A stretch of DNA of 64,000 nucleotides from an uncultured Clostridia bacterium (GCA_947624445.1 CANQKF010000008.1:1-64000); one strand, 5' to 3'; shown: positions 37,787-49,512, numbered from the stretch's first letter. Numbers and translations are program-made. The notes: a model not told the origin generated them from the letters alone.

Positions 37787-39244
37787 ATGCTCGATCGATT
37801 TTACGAACAACTTGCCAAAACATCCTATGTGCCCGTCGTCATCATCTCGGTGGCGATCATGTTGCTTGCGGGCTTTTTGCTGACGCGCGTCACAAAGCTG
37901 CTGAAGCTCCCCAACGTCACCGCTTACATCCTCGCGGGCATCCTCCTCGGCCCCTATTGCTTCGACCTCGTGCCCGCGCAGGTCGCCGAGGGCATGGACT
38001 TCATCTCGGATATCGCGCTCGCCTTCATCGCCTTCAGCGTCGGGGAATATTTCCGCCTCTCCACGCTCAAAAAGAACGGCGGGAAGGTGGTCGTCATCAC
38101 CCTCTTCGAGGCCCTGCTCGCCTCGGCGCTCGTGTTCATCCTCACCTATTTCATCCTGCGGCTGGGGCTCGCCTTCTCCATCATCCTCGCCGCGCTCGCC
38201 TCGGCGACGGCCCCCGCCTCCACGATGATGACCATCCGCCAGACCAAGGCGCACGGCGATTTCGTGGATACCCTCTTTTCCGTCGTGGCGCTCGACGACG
38301 TTGTGAGCCTCATCGCGTACAGCGTTGCCGTCTCCGTCGCCCTCTCGACGCTCGGGGGCGCCGTCTCCGCGGGGGACGTGCTCCTTCCCATCGCGTGGAA
38401 CGTGCTGCTCATCGCGATCGGCGTCGGGTGCGGCTTCCTGCTCAAACTCCTCATGGCCAAGCGCTCGACGGACAACCGCCTCATCGTCTCCATCGCCCTG
38501 CTCTTCGTGATCTGCGGCATCGGCGCGGCGCTCGGGGTCTCCCCCTTGCTCGGCTGCATGGCGATGGGCACCGTCTACATCAACGTCTCAAACGACGACA
38601 AGCTCTTCAAGCAGCTCAACTACTTTTCGCCCCCCATCCTGCTGCTCTTCTTCGTGAAGTCGGGCATCGGCTTCCGCCTCGACGCGCTCGTGAGCGTCGA
38701 CCACATGATGGGCGGCGTTCCCCTGCTCGTCGTCGGCATTCTCTACTTTTTCGTGCGCATCGCGGGCAAGTATCTCGGCGCATTTTTGGGGTGCGCCGTC
38801 ACAAAGAAGTCGGGGACTGTGCGCAATTATCTCGGTTTGGCGCTCACGCCGCAGGCGGGCGTTGCGATCGGTCTCGCCGCGATGGGCGCGCGCATTCTCG
38901 GCGGGGAAATGGGCGATATGCTCGAGACGATCATTCTCTCCTCGAGCATCCTCTACGAGCTCGTCGGGCCCGCGCTCGCAAAGCTCGCCCTCTATCTCTC
39001 CCACTCCTACGGGAAGGCCGCCGAGGAGGGCGCGGAGGCGCAGCCCGCCGCGCCGCCCGCCCGCACCGATGAGGTCGCCGCGCTCAAAGAACAGCTCGTT
39101 GCGATCGAGAAGGCAATCTCCGTGAAGGAATACGCGCGCTCCCCCGAGGTGGAGGCGTTTTTGGAGGCGACGGAGGGCCCGCCCGACGCCGATTCCTCCA
39201 CCGCCACCGAATACAACCGAAGAAAATTCATCAACAAGAGGTAA
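37787..39244 (+). CDS. CPA2-family cation/proton antiporter
   Basis: The 485-residue protein has about twelve hydrophobic helices and resembles monovalent cation/proton antiporters of the CPA2 (KefB/NapA) group. LPNVTAYILAGILLGP is a typical CPA2 helix, and VALDDVVSLIAYS carries the paired Asp of the ion site. The soluble C-terminus (about 80 residues) is short and Ala-rich, with no Rossmann RCK fold. So Na or K exchange with protons is likely but the ion is uncertain. It overlaps no gene and is followed after three bases by the MgtC-like gene. Confidence 0.85.
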   Translation: MLDRFYEQLAKTSYVPVVIISVAIMLLAGFLLTRVTKLLKLPNVTAYILAGILLGPYCFDLVPAQVAEGMDFISDIALAFIAFSVGEYFRLSTLKKNGGKVVVITLFEALLASALVFILTYFILRLGLAFSIILAALASATAPASTMMTIRQTKAHGDFVDTLFSVVALDDVVSLIAYSVAVSVALSTLGGAVSAGDVLLPIAWNVLLIAIGVGCGFLLKLLMAKRSTDNRLIVSIALLFVICGIGAALGVSPLLGCMAMGTVYINVSNDDKLFKQLNYFSPPILLLFFVKSGIGFRLDALVSVDHMMGGVPLLVVGILYFFVRIAGKYLGAFLGCAVTKKSGTVRNYLGLALTPQAGVAIGLAAMGARILGGEMGDMLETIILSSSILYELVGPALAKLALYLSHSYGKAAEEGAEAQPAAPPARTDEVAALKEQLVAIEKAISVKEYARSPEVEAFLEATEGPPDADSSTATEYNRRKFINKR

Positions 39245-39247
39245 CGT

Positions 39248-39964
39248 ATGCCAACCGATTATATCGTGAAACTGCTCGGCGCATGGTCGCAGGAAGTCAA
39301 TCTCGCCTCCACCGCCCTCAAGACGGCGCTCGTCGTGGCGATGGCCGTCATTTTGGGCTGCGAACGCTCGCGCAACCGCCATGCCGCGGGGCTGCGCACG
39401 CTCATCGTGCTCTCCATCGGCTCCCTCTACGCGGGGATCGCCGACGTCTACTTCATCACCGCGCTCAACGTGCAATTCTCCTTCCTCTCGGCGGCGGTGA
39501 TCATCGGTATCTCGATCATCATCGCGAACACCATCGTCTATTCCTCCAAAAACCAGATCATGGGGCTCACGACCTCCATCGGCGCGTGGACGATGGCGAT
39601 CGTTTCGGCGCTGCTCGGCGTCGGGCTCTACACCGCCGCCCTCATCGGGTTCATCGCCCTCATGATCGGCCTGCTCGCATTCTCGAGGATGGAGACGTAC
39701 ATCAAAAATAAGTCCAACCACTTCGAGATCCACCTCGAACTCAAATCGCGGAACAGCTTGCAGGAGTTCATCACGGCGGCGCGGCAGTTCGGGCTCAAGA
39801 TCGACAACCTCGAGCTCAACCCCGCCTACGCGAACTCGGGGCTGAGCGTGTATACCGTGCGGCTCACCGTCATCAAGAAGGACCTCCGCAAGAAGAGCCA
39901 CAACGATATCGTCGAGGCGCTCTCGGTGCTCGATTGCGTCTATTACATCGAGAAATTGGGCTGA
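39248..39964 (+). CDS. MgtC/SapB family membrane protein
   Basis: The 238-residue protein has four to five N-terminal helices followed by a soluble C-terminal domain. The family signature GCERSRNRHAAGLRTLI follows helix 1. MgtC proteins modulate the F-ATPase or act in Mg homeostasis. The C-terminal domain from residue 160 is ACT-like. AAGAGGTAACGT ahead of the ATG overlaps the antiporter stop, so the two genes are coupled. Together with the nearby P-type ATPase they form an ion-homeostasis group. Confidence 0.85.
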   Translation: MPTDYIVKLLGAWSQEVNLASTALKTALVVAMAVILGCERSRNRHAAGLRTLIVLSIGSLYAGIADVYFITALNVQFSFLSAAVIIGISIIIANTIVYSSKNQIMGLTTSIGAWTMAIVSALLGVGLYTAALIGFIALMIGLLAFSRMETYIKNKSNHFEIHLELKSRNSLQEFITAARQFGLKIDNLELNPAYANSGLSVYTVRLTVIKKDLRKKSHNDIVEALSVLDCVYYIEKLG

Positions 39965-39976
39965 CGGCCCGAACGA

Positions 39977-40012
39977 AACGCCCCGCTCTCATAAAGGAGC
40001 GGGGCGTTTTTT
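39977..40012 (+). terminator. Terminator of the antiporter operon
   Basis: AACGCCCCGCTC and GAGCGGGGCGTT form a 12-bp stem with loop TCATAAAG and a T tract. It also fits the minus-strand end of the GH51 gene at 40050. Confidence 0.93.
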
Positions 40013-40049
40013 TGCCTTTTCTGCGTTTTTCTGCCTTTTTACTGTCGCG

Positions 40050-42266
40050 TTATTTGGTGTGGAAGCGGAGCACGCTCACGCTGTATGCGGGCGCGGTGTA
40101 GCCGATCTTCGAAGAGACGCCCGAGAGCTTGATCGCCGCGGGCGAGACCGCCTCGCTCTCCAAGCTGTTCTTCGCGCCGGGGTCGGCGGAAAGCACGGTG
40201 CCCTCGCCGTTGCCCTTCAACGAATAGCCCTCGAACACGAAGTTCGCCTTGCGCTTCTCCGCCGAGGCATTGACGAATTTCACGATGATGTCCCCCGTCG
40301 TTTCGTCGTAGCTCACCACATGGTAGCACGCCTCGATCTGCACGGGCGTGCCCGAGGTCTGCGGGACCGTCGTGTACATATCGGCGCCCTCGCCGTACTG
40401 CACCTGCGTGCGGAAGGCGTGCGTGCCCGCGTTCGCGGCAAAGACTTGCTGCACATAGTAGTTGGGGGTGCGCACGAGCGCGCGGTTGGTGAAGAACATC
40501 ATGTCCGCGGGCCACTGGTTGTTGGCGTCGCCGTTTTCGTAGAGCCCGAACATGGGCGCGTAGGCGGCGAGGCGGACGACGTCGCCGTTGCGCTCGAGCC
40601 CCGTCATGTATGCCGCCTCGGAGAGCGCGGTCATCCAATTATTGTGCTCGAAGGGAAGCGCCTGCCCGTTGAGGGTGTTCGCCTGGTTCGCCGAATACTC
40701 GCCGAGGAACACATGGTAGCCGCCTTGGCCCGCGTCGCGGAAATAGTTGTCGTACATCCCCGTGTTCTGGAAGAAGTCGACGTAGTTCATGTAGTAGTGA
40801 TGATCGACCATGCCGTAGTCCATGACCGTCTTGACGGCGGCGTCCGCCCGCGCGATATAGGTGTTTGCCGCCATCTTCGCCGTCCCCGCACGCCCCGCGA
40901 CGAGGTTCTCGCAGTCGGTGAAGTTGGGGCCGTTGCCGACGATGAGCTCGATCTCGCGGTAGATCGGATTTTCCTGCGCCTTGAACGCCGCGAGGAACTG
41001 CTCGTAGTAGGAATAATAGGACCCCCACTGCTCGTTGCCGATGCCGAGATACTTCATCCCGAAGGGCTCGGGATGCCCCATGTCCGCGCGGACCTGCGCC
41101 CAATATTTCTCGTTTTCATCGGAGGAACCCGTGCTGCCGTTCGCAAAGGCGACGAGATCGAGCGCGTCCTGGATGAAATCCTGCGTCTTGTTGCCGTGCC
41201 TGCCCTCGAGCTCGACGAATTTCCCCACCGTGCTCGTCTGGATGAGGCAGCTCATGCCGCAGTTGAGGATGGGAATGGGCGCCGCGCCGAGCTTCTCGCA
41301 CATCAGGAAATATTCATAGAAGCCCACGCCGTACTCCATATCGTAGTACTCCGAGCGCTCCCAGAGATCGAGGTTGGGCTTGCGGGTGACTTCCTCGCCC
41401 CGCGTCGTCTTTTCGGTGACCGTTCCGTCGCGGTTCTCCTTGTAGGTGAGCGCGGGCACGGTGTCGTCGCCGTCCTTGGCGAGTGCGCCGATGGAATTCT
41501 TCCAATCGTAGACCTTCACGTCGTCCCGCCCCTCGATGATGCAGCCGCCCGGGAAGCGGACGAACTTGGGCGAGAGCGCTTCGATCGCCTCATAGATGTA
41601 GTTCTTCACGCCCGCCGTGGCGTCCGTCGTGACGAACTGCACGCCGTCGAGCCCCAGAGAACCTGCATTGGCAAAGTCCAGCTCGAACGTGAGGCCCTCG
41701 CCCCCCGTCGCGAGCCCCTCGATCGTCGTCGAATACTTGACCCATTCGTCGCTCTTCGCGACCTCGATCGCCCCCTCGGCATAGGACTTCAGTTCGCCGT
41801 CGACGACGCGGATCCCGATCTTCCCCGCGTAGTCCGTCGCGCGGATGAAAGCGGAAAATTCATAGTCCGTGCCCTTCTCGATGGCGATCGGGAGGCGCTC
41901 GTAGCCCTCGTTGGCGAGATACTGCCCCGCCGCCGCCGTGATCTCGGCGTAGTTCGGCGCCGATTCGCTGACGCCCTGCGTGCCGCGGGAGAACTGCACC
42001 GTGCCGCTCCAGCGGTTTCTGTAATTGTTGACGCCCTCGAAGGAGCCGTTGGCGAGCAGATTGTCGTCCATCGCGTAGGATGTGAAGTTGATGTCCTCGA
42101 GGAACACCCCGAAGAGTTCATCCGAGATGTCGCGGACGCGCTCGCTCGACGCCGTGACCGTGATGTAGGGATCCCCGTATGCCTTGGTCCCCGTGCCGCA
42201 TCCCGCGGCGCCCAGTGCTATCACAGCGATCGCCGCGCCCGATAATGCCAAATACCGCCGTTTCAT
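40050..42266 (-). CDS. GH51 alpha-L-arabinofuranosidase, lipoprotein
   Basis: The 738-residue secreted enzyme starts with a lipoprotein signal (cysteine in LGAAGC near residue 23). This is unusual, since many GH51 enzymes are intracellular. A carbohydrate-binding-like domain (about 60-210) precedes the TIM barrel. The catalytic acid/base is in GIGNEQWG (about residue 410) and the nucleophile in FLGEYSAN (about 523). A C-terminal beta domain follows. It should release arabinose from plant polysaccharides. A strong promoter and AGGAGG lie upstream. A single-gene unit in a non-carbohydrate neighbourhood suggests individual acquisition. Confidence 0.9.
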   Translation of the reverse strand: MKRRYLALSGAAIAVIALGAAGCGTGTKAYGDPYITVTASSERVRDISDELFGVFLEDINFTSYAMDDNLLANGSFEGVNNYRNRWSGTVQFSRGTQGVSESAPNYAEITAAAGQYLANEGYERLPIAIEKGTDYEFSAFIRATDYAGKIGIRVVDGELKSYAEGAIEVAKSDEWVKYSTTIEGLATGGEGLTFELDFANAGSLGLDGVQFVTTDATAGVKNYIYEAIEALSPKFVRFPGGCIIEGRDDVKVYDWKNSIGALAKDGDDTVPALTYKENRDGTVTEKTTRGEEVTRKPNLDLWERSEYYDMEYGVGFYEYFLMCEKLGAAPIPILNCGMSCLIQTSTVGKFVELEGRHGNKTQDFIQDALDLVAFANGSTGSSDENEKYWAQVRADMGHPEPFGMKYLGIGNEQWGSYYSYYEQFLAAFKAQENPIYREIELIVGNGPNFTDCENLVAGRAGTAKMAANTYIARADAAVKTVMDYGMVDHHYYMNYVDFFQNTGMYDNYFRDAGQGGYHVFLGEYSANQANTLNGQALPFEHNNWMTALSEAAYMTGLERNGDVVRLAAYAPMFGLYENGDANNQWPADMMFFTNRALVRTPNYYVQQVFAANAGTHAFRTQVQYGEGADMYTTVPQTSGTPVQIEACYHVVSYDETTGDIIVKFVNASAEKRKANFVFEGYSLKGNGEGTVLSADPGAKNSLESEAVSPAAIKLSGVSSKIGYTAPAYSVSVLRFHTK

Positions 42267-42295
42267 AAGTTTCCTCCCCTTCCTTTCTTTCCCGC

Positions 42296-42324
42296 ATTAT
42301 AGCACAATGCGCGCGGTTTTTCAA
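42296..42324 (-). promoter_or_regulatory. Promoter of the GH51 gene
   Basis: TTGAAA (42319-42324) and TATAAT (42296-42301) are 17 bp apart on the minus strand. No catabolite-control (cre) site is obvious in the short leader. Confidence 0.88.
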
Positions 42325-42357
42325 GCCTTTCGCGCGAGGTTCCCGTGCGGCGGGCGC

Positions 42358-42386
42358 AAAAAAACCGCGCCGTGGCGCGGTTTTTA
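42358..42386 (-). terminator. Terminator of mscL
   Basis: AAAAACCGCGCC and GGCGCGGTTTTT form a near-perfect hairpin with A/T runs on both sides. It lies 11 bases after the mscL stop and can serve both strands. Confidence 0.88.
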
Positions 42387-42396
42387 TGACCCGTGG

Positions 42397-43008
42397 TTAC
42401 TTCTGTGTGCCGTTTTGCGCCTTCATGAGGTCGCGGATCTCGGCGAGCAGCTGCTCCGTCGTGGGTGCGGGCGGCACTGCGGCGGCTGCTGCTGCGGCAG
42501 CGGCGGCTTCGGCGTCGAGCTTCGCCTTCTTCTCGGCAGCGGCGGCGAGAATCGCGTCGCTGGTCTTGCCTGCGCGGCGGAGCTCCTTCACTTCCTCTTT
42601 GGTGAGCGGCGCATACTTGTTCTTCGCGGCGGCCGCGCCCTCGTGCACATGGTTGATCATGCGGATGATGAGGAAGAGCACGAGCGCGATGAGCAGGAAG
42701 TTGATGATCGCCGTGATGAACGCGCCCCAATCGATATAGATGGAGTTCGCGAGGTCGATGACCGTATCCCCCGCCTCGTTGAGCATAGTTGCCTTGTGCA
42801 GGTAGGTGTAGATGTTCTCCAACCCCTTGCCGCCCGTGACGAGGAACAGGATCCAGTTGATGATGGGCATCAGGATCTGGTTGGTGAGCGCCGTCACGAT
42901 CGCGCTGAACGCGCCGCCGATGATGACGCCGACGGCCATGTCGATCACGTTGCCGCGCATGATGAACGCCTTGAACTCCTGGAAGAAGCCCTTCTTCTCT
43001 TTTGCCAT
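42397..43008 (-). CDS. mscL: Large-conductance mechanosensitive channel MscL
   Basis: The 203-residue channel releases solutes on sudden osmotic downshift. It starts with the conserved helix KGFFQEFKAFIMRGNVIDMAVG. TM1 holds GVIIGGAFSAIV, and TM2 is FITAIINFLLIALVLFLII. MscL is normally about 140 residues. The extra C-terminus is alanine-rich (about ten Ala in a row, near residue 170) ending in a helix LLAEIRDLMKAQ, the usual bundle. The GGAGG site overlaps the malQ stop codon, so it is the last gene of the purA-malQ run. Confidence 0.92.
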   Translation of the reverse strand: MAKEKKGFFQEFKAFIMRGNVIDMAVGVIIGGAFSAIVTALTNQILMPIINWILFLVTGGKGLENIYTYLHKATMLNEAGDTVIDLANSIYIDWGAFITAIINFLLIALVLFLIIRMINHVHEGAAAAKNKYAPLTKEEVKELRRAGKTSDAILAAAAEKKAKLDAEAAAAAAAAAAVPPAPTTEQLLAEIRDLMKAQNGTQK

Positions 43009-43012
43009 AAAG

Positions 43013-44509
43013 TTACCTCCGATAAATTTTTATCATTTTTTTCAGTTTCGCCATGGCGCGCCCCTTGCAGGGCGACGCGAGGCGGAATTGCCAATTCCCC
43101 GTCTCCCGCCCGGGGAGATTCATGCGGGTCTCTTCGCCCGTCTCCAAAATATCCTGCACGGGAAGGATGGCGTATTTCGCCCGCGAAGCGAGCGCGAGCC
43201 GCACGATCGCCTCGGCGAGCCCTTCGCCGCCCGCGCCCAGCGTCATGCGGATGCCCGCCTCCTCGAGCGCCGCCGCCACGCGGGACTTGAAGAGGATGAA
43301 TTCCTCCGTCGAGAGCCCGCCGATAAAGCCGCGGATCGTGTTGTTGTCGTGCGTGCCCGTGTAGACGACGCAGTTCTCGCCGATGTTCTTGGGCAGATAT
43401 TCGTTATTTTCGTTGCCGTCGAAGGCGAAGAGCAGCACCTTCATGCCGGGAAAGCCCGTTGTTTTCAGCAGGGCGCGGACGCCGTCGTCGATGCACCCGA
43501 GGTCCTCGGCGATGATGCGCGCTTTCCCGTCGCCGAGGCGCGCGAACAGCCGCTCCTTGGGGCCTTCGCACCACATGCCCTCCCGCGCCGTCTCTGCGGC
43601 GGCGGGGATCTCGTAGTAGCGGTCGATCCCGCGGAAGTGATCGATGCGCACGAGGTCGAAGGTGGAGAGCGCCGTCTTTAAGCGGGCGGTCCACCAGGCG
43701 AACTCCTCTCTCTCGTGCGCCGCCCAATCGTAGACGGGATTGCCCCACAGCTGCCCCGTCTCCGAGAAGTAATCGGGGGGGACCCCCGCCACTTTTTCGG
43801 GTTTCAGCGCGCCGTCGAGCTTGAAGAGTTCGGGGTGCGCCCAGACGTCCGCGCTGTCGTAGGCGACATAGAGCGGGAGATCCCCGAGGATGCGGATCCC
43901 CAGCCGCTTGCAGTAGGCGTGCAACGCCTCCCACTGCGCCCAAAATTCATACTGCACGAACTGCCAGAAGAGGTACTCCTCGTGGTGCTCGGTGCGGAGG
44001 CGCTCCAACGCCTCGGGATCGCGGCGCTTGAGCCCCTCGTCCCAATCGAAAAACCCACCCCCGTATATCGTTTTTGCGGTCATGAACAGGGCGTAGTCCT
44101 CGAATCTTCCCGCCTTCACGAAGGCGCGGAAATGCGGGTCGTCGAAGGCGAAACGGGAGAACGCGAGGCGCAGCGTCGCATAGCGCTCCGCATAGAGCGC
44201 GCCGTAGTCGATCGGCTTGCCGCGGTAGCTGCGGCAGAGCGCTTTGAGCTCCTTCGCCGTGAGCAGCTTCTGCTTTTTGAGCGCCGCGAGGTCGATGAAA
44301 TAGGGATTGCCCGAATCGCAGGCGACCGATTGGTAGGGCGAATCGCCAAAGCCCGTCTGCACGAGGGGCAGGATCTGCCAGACCTTCACGCCGCATTTTT
44401 TGAGGCGGTCTGCGAACCGGTATGCTTGCTTGCCGAGCGCGCCGATGCCGTAGTCCCCGGGAAGCGAGGAGATGTGGCAGAGCACGCCCGCAACTCTTGA
44501 TGATTTCAT
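43013..44509 (-). CDS. malQ: 4-alpha-glucanotransferase (amylomaltase)
   Basis: The 498-residue GH77 enzyme transfers glucan chains in maltose and glycogen use. The true start is the ATG at 44507-44509 ([18 protein letters not shown]), which overlaps the dapL stop as ATGA. An in-frame extension upstream to 45010 is antisense shadow. Catalytic residues lie in VRIDHFRG (nucleophile Asp) and IIAEDLG (acid Glu). YTGTHDNNT is also typical. Its place in a biosynthetic operon is unusual but the coupling is clear. Confidence 0.93.
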   Translation of the reverse strand: MKSSRVAGVLCHISSLPGDYGIGALGKQAYRFADRLKKCGVKVWQILPLVQTGFGDSPYQSVACDSGNPYFIDLAALKKQKLLTAKELKALCRSYRGKPIDYGALYAERYATLRLAFSRFAFDDPHFRAFVKAGRFEDYALFMTAKTIYGGGFFDWDEGLKRRDPEALERLRTEHHEEYLFWQFVQYEFWAQWEALHAYCKRLGIRILGDLPLYVAYDSADVWAHPELFKLDGALKPEKVAGVPPDYFSETGQLWGNPVYDWAAHEREEFAWWTARLKTALSTFDLVRIDHFRGIDRYYEIPAAAETAREGMWCEGPKERLFARLGDGKARIIAEDLGCIDDGVRALLKTTGFPGMKVLLFAFDGNENNEYLPKNIGENCVVYTGTHDNNTIRGFIGGLSTEEFILFKSRVAAALEEAGIRMTLGAGGEGLAEAIVRLALASRAKYAILPVQDILETGEETRMNLPGRETGNWQFRLASPCKGRAMAKLKKMIKIYRR

Positions 44510-45692
44510 GCTTTCAGATACTCCGTGATCCTGCGGCAAGCCTCCCGCGTGTTCTCCTCGGTGGAGAACGCCGTAAGGCGGAAAAAGCCCTCGCCGCCCT
44601 TGCCGAAGCCGCTTCCCGGCGTGCCGACGACGTTCGCCTTCTCCAAAAGCTCGTCGAAAAACTCCCAGCTCTTCTTGCCGTTCGGGCATTTGAGCCAGAT
44701 GTAGGGCGAATTCTTTCCGCCCGTATACCAGATCCCGAGCGCGTCGAGGCAATCGCCGATGATGCGCGCGTTGTTCTTGTAGTAAGCGATATTGGCACGG
44801 ATCTCCCGCTCCCCCTCCTCGGAAAAGACGGCCGCCGCCCCCATCTGCGGGATATAGGAGGCGCCGTTGAACTTGGTCGCCTGCCTTCTCGCCCACATGC
44901 GGCCCAGCAGGACGCCCCCGAAGGAGAGCGTATCGGGCACGACGGTATAGCCGCAGCGCACGCCCGTGAAGCCCGCCGTCTTGGAGAACGAACAGATCTC
45001 CACGGCGCACTCCCGCGCCCCCTCGATCTCGAAGATGCTGCGGGGGAGGTCGTCGGAGATGAAATATTCATACGCCGCGTCGAAGAGGATGAGCGCGTGC
45101 TCGCGTATGGCGTAGTCCACCCACGCTTTGAGCCCCGCGCGGTCGTAGACGGCGCCCGTCGGGTTGTTGGGCGAGCAGATGTAGATGAGATCGGCGTGGA
45201 CCCCCGCTTCGGGCAGGGGCAAAAAGCCGTTGCCGAGGTTGGCGTCCGCATAGAGGATCTTGCGCCCCGCCATGATGTTGGCGTCGACGTAGGCGGGGTA
45301 GACGGGATCGGGCACGAGCACGACGTTGTCCTGCGCGAAGAGATCGAGCAGGTTGCCGAGGTCGGACTTGGCGCCGTCGGAGACGAACACCTCCTCGCGC
45401 TTCACTTCCACCCCCTTGCGGGCGTAATTTGCGCGGATGGCGTCGATGAGTTCGGTGTAGCCGTAGCAGTAGCGGTCGGGCCCGTACCCCTTGAAGGTCT
45501 CGGCATGGGCGAGATCCTCCACCGCGCGGTGCATCGCCGCGATGACGACGGGCGCGAGCGGGCGGGTGACGTCGCCCACGGAGAGCTTGATCACCTGCCG
45601 CCCGGGATGTTCCTTTTGGTAGGCCGCGAGCTTGGAAGCCACCGTGGAGAAGAGATAGTTCTCCGCGATGTTCGCGAAATTTGTGTTGATCT

Positions 45693-45696
<4 letters not shown>
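44506..45696 (-). CDS. dapL: LL-diaminopimelate aminotransferase
   Basis: The 396-residue PLP enzyme converts tetrahydrodipicolinate directly to LL-diaminopimelate, bypassing the acyl pathways. The N-terminal [20 protein letters not shown] and GDVTRPL, and the cofactor lysine in [10 protein letters not shown] (near residue 238), are diagnostic. Its start overlaps the pyrG stop (ATGA). dapF lies two genes upstream, giving a complete LL-to-meso route with no dapD or dapE needed. Confidence 0.94.
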
Positions 45697-47294
<1,598 letters not shown>

Positions 47295-47319
47295 ATCACC
47301 CCGTTCCTTTCGCCGAGGT

Positions 47320-48165
47320 TCAGATCTCGACTTCGCCGCGGAAAGCGATCTCGGCGGGGCCCGTCAAAAAGACGGTCTCGCCCGTGTAGACGACTTCGAG
47401 CGTGCCGCCCACAAGCTCCACCTTGATCGGCGCGCCCTCTGCGGCATAGCCGTTCAGAACCGCCGCGACCGCCGCCGCGCATGCGCCCGTGCCGCAGGCG
47501 AGCGTCTCGCCGCTGCCCCGCTCGTAGACGCGGACTTTGAGAGCGTTCTCCCCCGTGACCTGCACGAATTCGGTGTTGACGCGCGCGGGGAAGGCGGGAT
47601 GCTGTTCAAAGGCGGGGCCGAGCGTCCCGAGATCGAGCGCCGCGGGGTCGTCCCCGAATACCACGCAGTGCGGGTTGCCCATGGAGAGGCAGGTCACCGC
47701 GTAGGTCTCGCCGTTCACCATGAGCGGATGGGCGATCACCTGCTCCCCGTCGAACTCCGCGGGGATGCGGGAAGGGCGGAAGGCGGGCTTGCCCATATCC
47801 ACGGTGAAGGCGTAGGCCTCCCCCGTGTGCCGCTTGGTGCGGACGGCGACCGTCTTTACCCCCGCCTTGGTCTCGATCGTGAGGAAGCGGTTCTTGATCC
47901 CCTTCACGTCATAGAGATACTTGGCGATGCAGCGGACGGCGTTGCCGCACATCTTCCCCTCGCTGCCGTCGGCATTGAACATCCGCATGCGGCAATCCGC
48001 GATGCGGGAGGGAAGAATGAGCACGATGCCGTCGCCGCCGATCGAGAAGTGACGGTCGGAGAGTTGCACGGCAAGTTTTTGCGGAGTGGGCAGCGGCGCT
48101 TCGAGACAATCGAAATAGATGTAGTCGTTCCCTGCTCCTTGCATCTTGTAGAATGTTCTGTTCAT
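47320..48165 (-). CDS. dapF: Diaminopimelate epimerase
   Basis: The 281-residue cofactor-free racemase makes meso-diaminopimelate for peptidoglycan and lysine. The catalytic cysteines are in [13 protein letters not shown] and [15 protein letters not shown] and GNPHCVVF are typical. The ATG at 48163-48165 follows GCGAGGTCAAGT. A TTG-initiated extension to 48204 is less likely. purA starts about 70 bases further upstream on the same strand. Confidence 0.95.
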   Translation of the reverse strand: MNRTFYKMQGAGNDYIYFDCLEAPLPTPQKLAVQLSDRHFSIGGDGIVLILPSRIADCRMRMFNADGSEGKMCGNAVRCIAKYLYDVKGIKNRFLTIETKAGVKTVAVRTKRHTGEAYAFTVDMGKPAFRPSRIPAEFDGEQVIAHPLMVNGETYAVTCLSMGNPHCVVFGDDPAALDLGTLGPAFEQHPAFPARVNTEFVQVTGENALKVRVYERGSGETLACGTGACAAAVAAVLNGYAAEGAPIKVELVGGTLEVVYTGETVFLTGPAEIAFRGEVEI

Positions 48166-48237
48166 ACTTGACCTCGCGTTGTTTAATTTTTTATTCCGAC
48201 GCAAATATTGCGTGCGTTCCGATGTGTTTCCTTGCGC

Positions 48238-49512
48238 TTATTTCAGCTTGATGACGGCGTCGCGCGCGGCGCCGACCGCAGCATAGGTGATGTTGCATTT
48301 GCAGGCGTCCTCGAGGAACGCGATGTAGTCGAGCGCGGCCTTGGGGAGCTCCTCCTTCTTGCGGCAGCCCGAGATATCGCACTGCCAGCCCTTCACCTTC
48401 TCGTAGACAGGCGCGCAGCGGTCCAGAAGATCGGGATAGGGGAACTCGCGCAGGAGCTTCCCGTCCAGCGAATACGCCGTGCAGACTTCGATCTCCTCGT
48501 AGATGGAGAGGATATCGAGCTTGGTGAGCACGATCTCGTCCGCCCCCTGGCAGCGGATGCCGTAGGAGGAGGCGACGACGTCGAAGGGCCCCACTCGCCG
48601 CGGCCTTCCCGTGGCGGCGCCGTATTCCCCGCCCGCGGCGCGGAGGGCTTCCGCCTTCTCGCCCGCGTATTCGGCGACGAACGGCCCCTCCCCCACGCAG
48701 GTGGAGTACGCCTTCATGATGCCGATGGACTTATCGAGCTTGAGGTTGGGCACGCCCGCCCCGATGGGCGCATACGCCGCGATCGTGAGCGAACTCGACG
48801 TGTAGGGCAGAATGCCGTAGTCGATATCGCGCAGCGCGCCGAGCTGGGCCTCGAACATGATCTTCTTGCCCGCCTTGGCGGCTTCGTTGAGGTACAGCCC
48901 CGTATCGGTGATGAACGCCGCGAGGGGCTTGCCGTAGGTCTCGAAATAGGCAACGAGCTCCTCCGCCGCGACGGGGGCATGGCCGTATCCGCCCGCGACG
49001 GTGAGATTCTTCCATTCGGCGATCTCCTTCGCCTTCGCATAGAGGCGCGCGGGATCCATGAGCTCGCCCATGCGGAAGCACTTCTTCATGGCGCGGTCGG
49101 CATAGACGGGCGCGATGCCGCGGCGCGTCGAGCCGAATTTCTTGCCCGCAAGGCGGTCCTCTTCGAGGCAATCGAGCAGCACGTGGTAGGGCATCGTGAT
49201 GACGGCGCGGTCGCTGATCTTGAGATTTTCGGGCGTGATGGAGACCCCCTTCTCGCGGAGGCGCGCCATCTCCTCGGAAAGGTGCTTGATGTCGATGACC
49301 ATGCCCATGCCGAGCACGTTGACGACGTTCTCCCGCAGGATGCCCGAGGGCAAAAGATTGAGGATGAACTTCCCCCGTTCGTTGATGACCGTGTGCCCGG
49401 CGTTGTTCCCGCCCTGATAGCGGCAGACGATATCGTAGTCCTCGGAGAGGAAATCCACCATCTTGCCCTTTCCTTCGTCTCCCCAGTTGATCCCGCATAC
49501 GGATGTCAGCAT
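48238..49512 (-). CDS. purA: Adenylosuccinate synthetase
   Basis: The 424-residue GTP-dependent enzyme catalyses the first committed step from IMP to AMP. NWGDEGKGK is the P-loop region. GGNNAGHTV, TRRGIAPVY and ITDTGLYLNE are as expected. GGGAGACATT precedes the ATG, and a perfect consensus promoter lies 60 bases upstream. It heads the purA-dapF-pyrG-dapL-malQ-mscL run. Confidence 0.95.
   Translation of the reverse strand: MLTSVCGINWGDEGKGKMVDFLSEDYDIVCRYQGGNNAGHTVINERGKFILNLLPSGILRENVVNVLGMGMVIDIKHLSEEMARLREKGVSITPENLKISDRAVITMPYHVLLDCLEEDRLAGKKFGSTRRGIAPVYADRAMKKCFRMGELMDPARLYAKAKEIAEWKNLTVAGGYGHAPVAAEELVAYFETYGKPLAAFITDTGLYLNEAAKAGKKIMFEAQLGALRDIDYGILPYTSSSLTIAAYAPIGAGVPNLKLDKSIGIMKAYSTCVGEGPFVAEYAGEKAEALRAAGGEYGAATGRPRRVGPFDVVASSYGIRCQGADEIVLTKLDILSIYEEIEVCTAYSLDGKLLREFPYPDLLDRCAPVYEKVKGWQCDISGCRKKEELPKAALDYIAFLEDACKCNITYAAVGAARDAVIKLK

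Noticed and set aside
44510-45010. Upstream extension of malQ to 45010
   Set aside because: The 167 added residues are an Arg-rich wrong-frame reading of dapL. The true start, followed by the MalQ N-terminal sequence, is at 44509.
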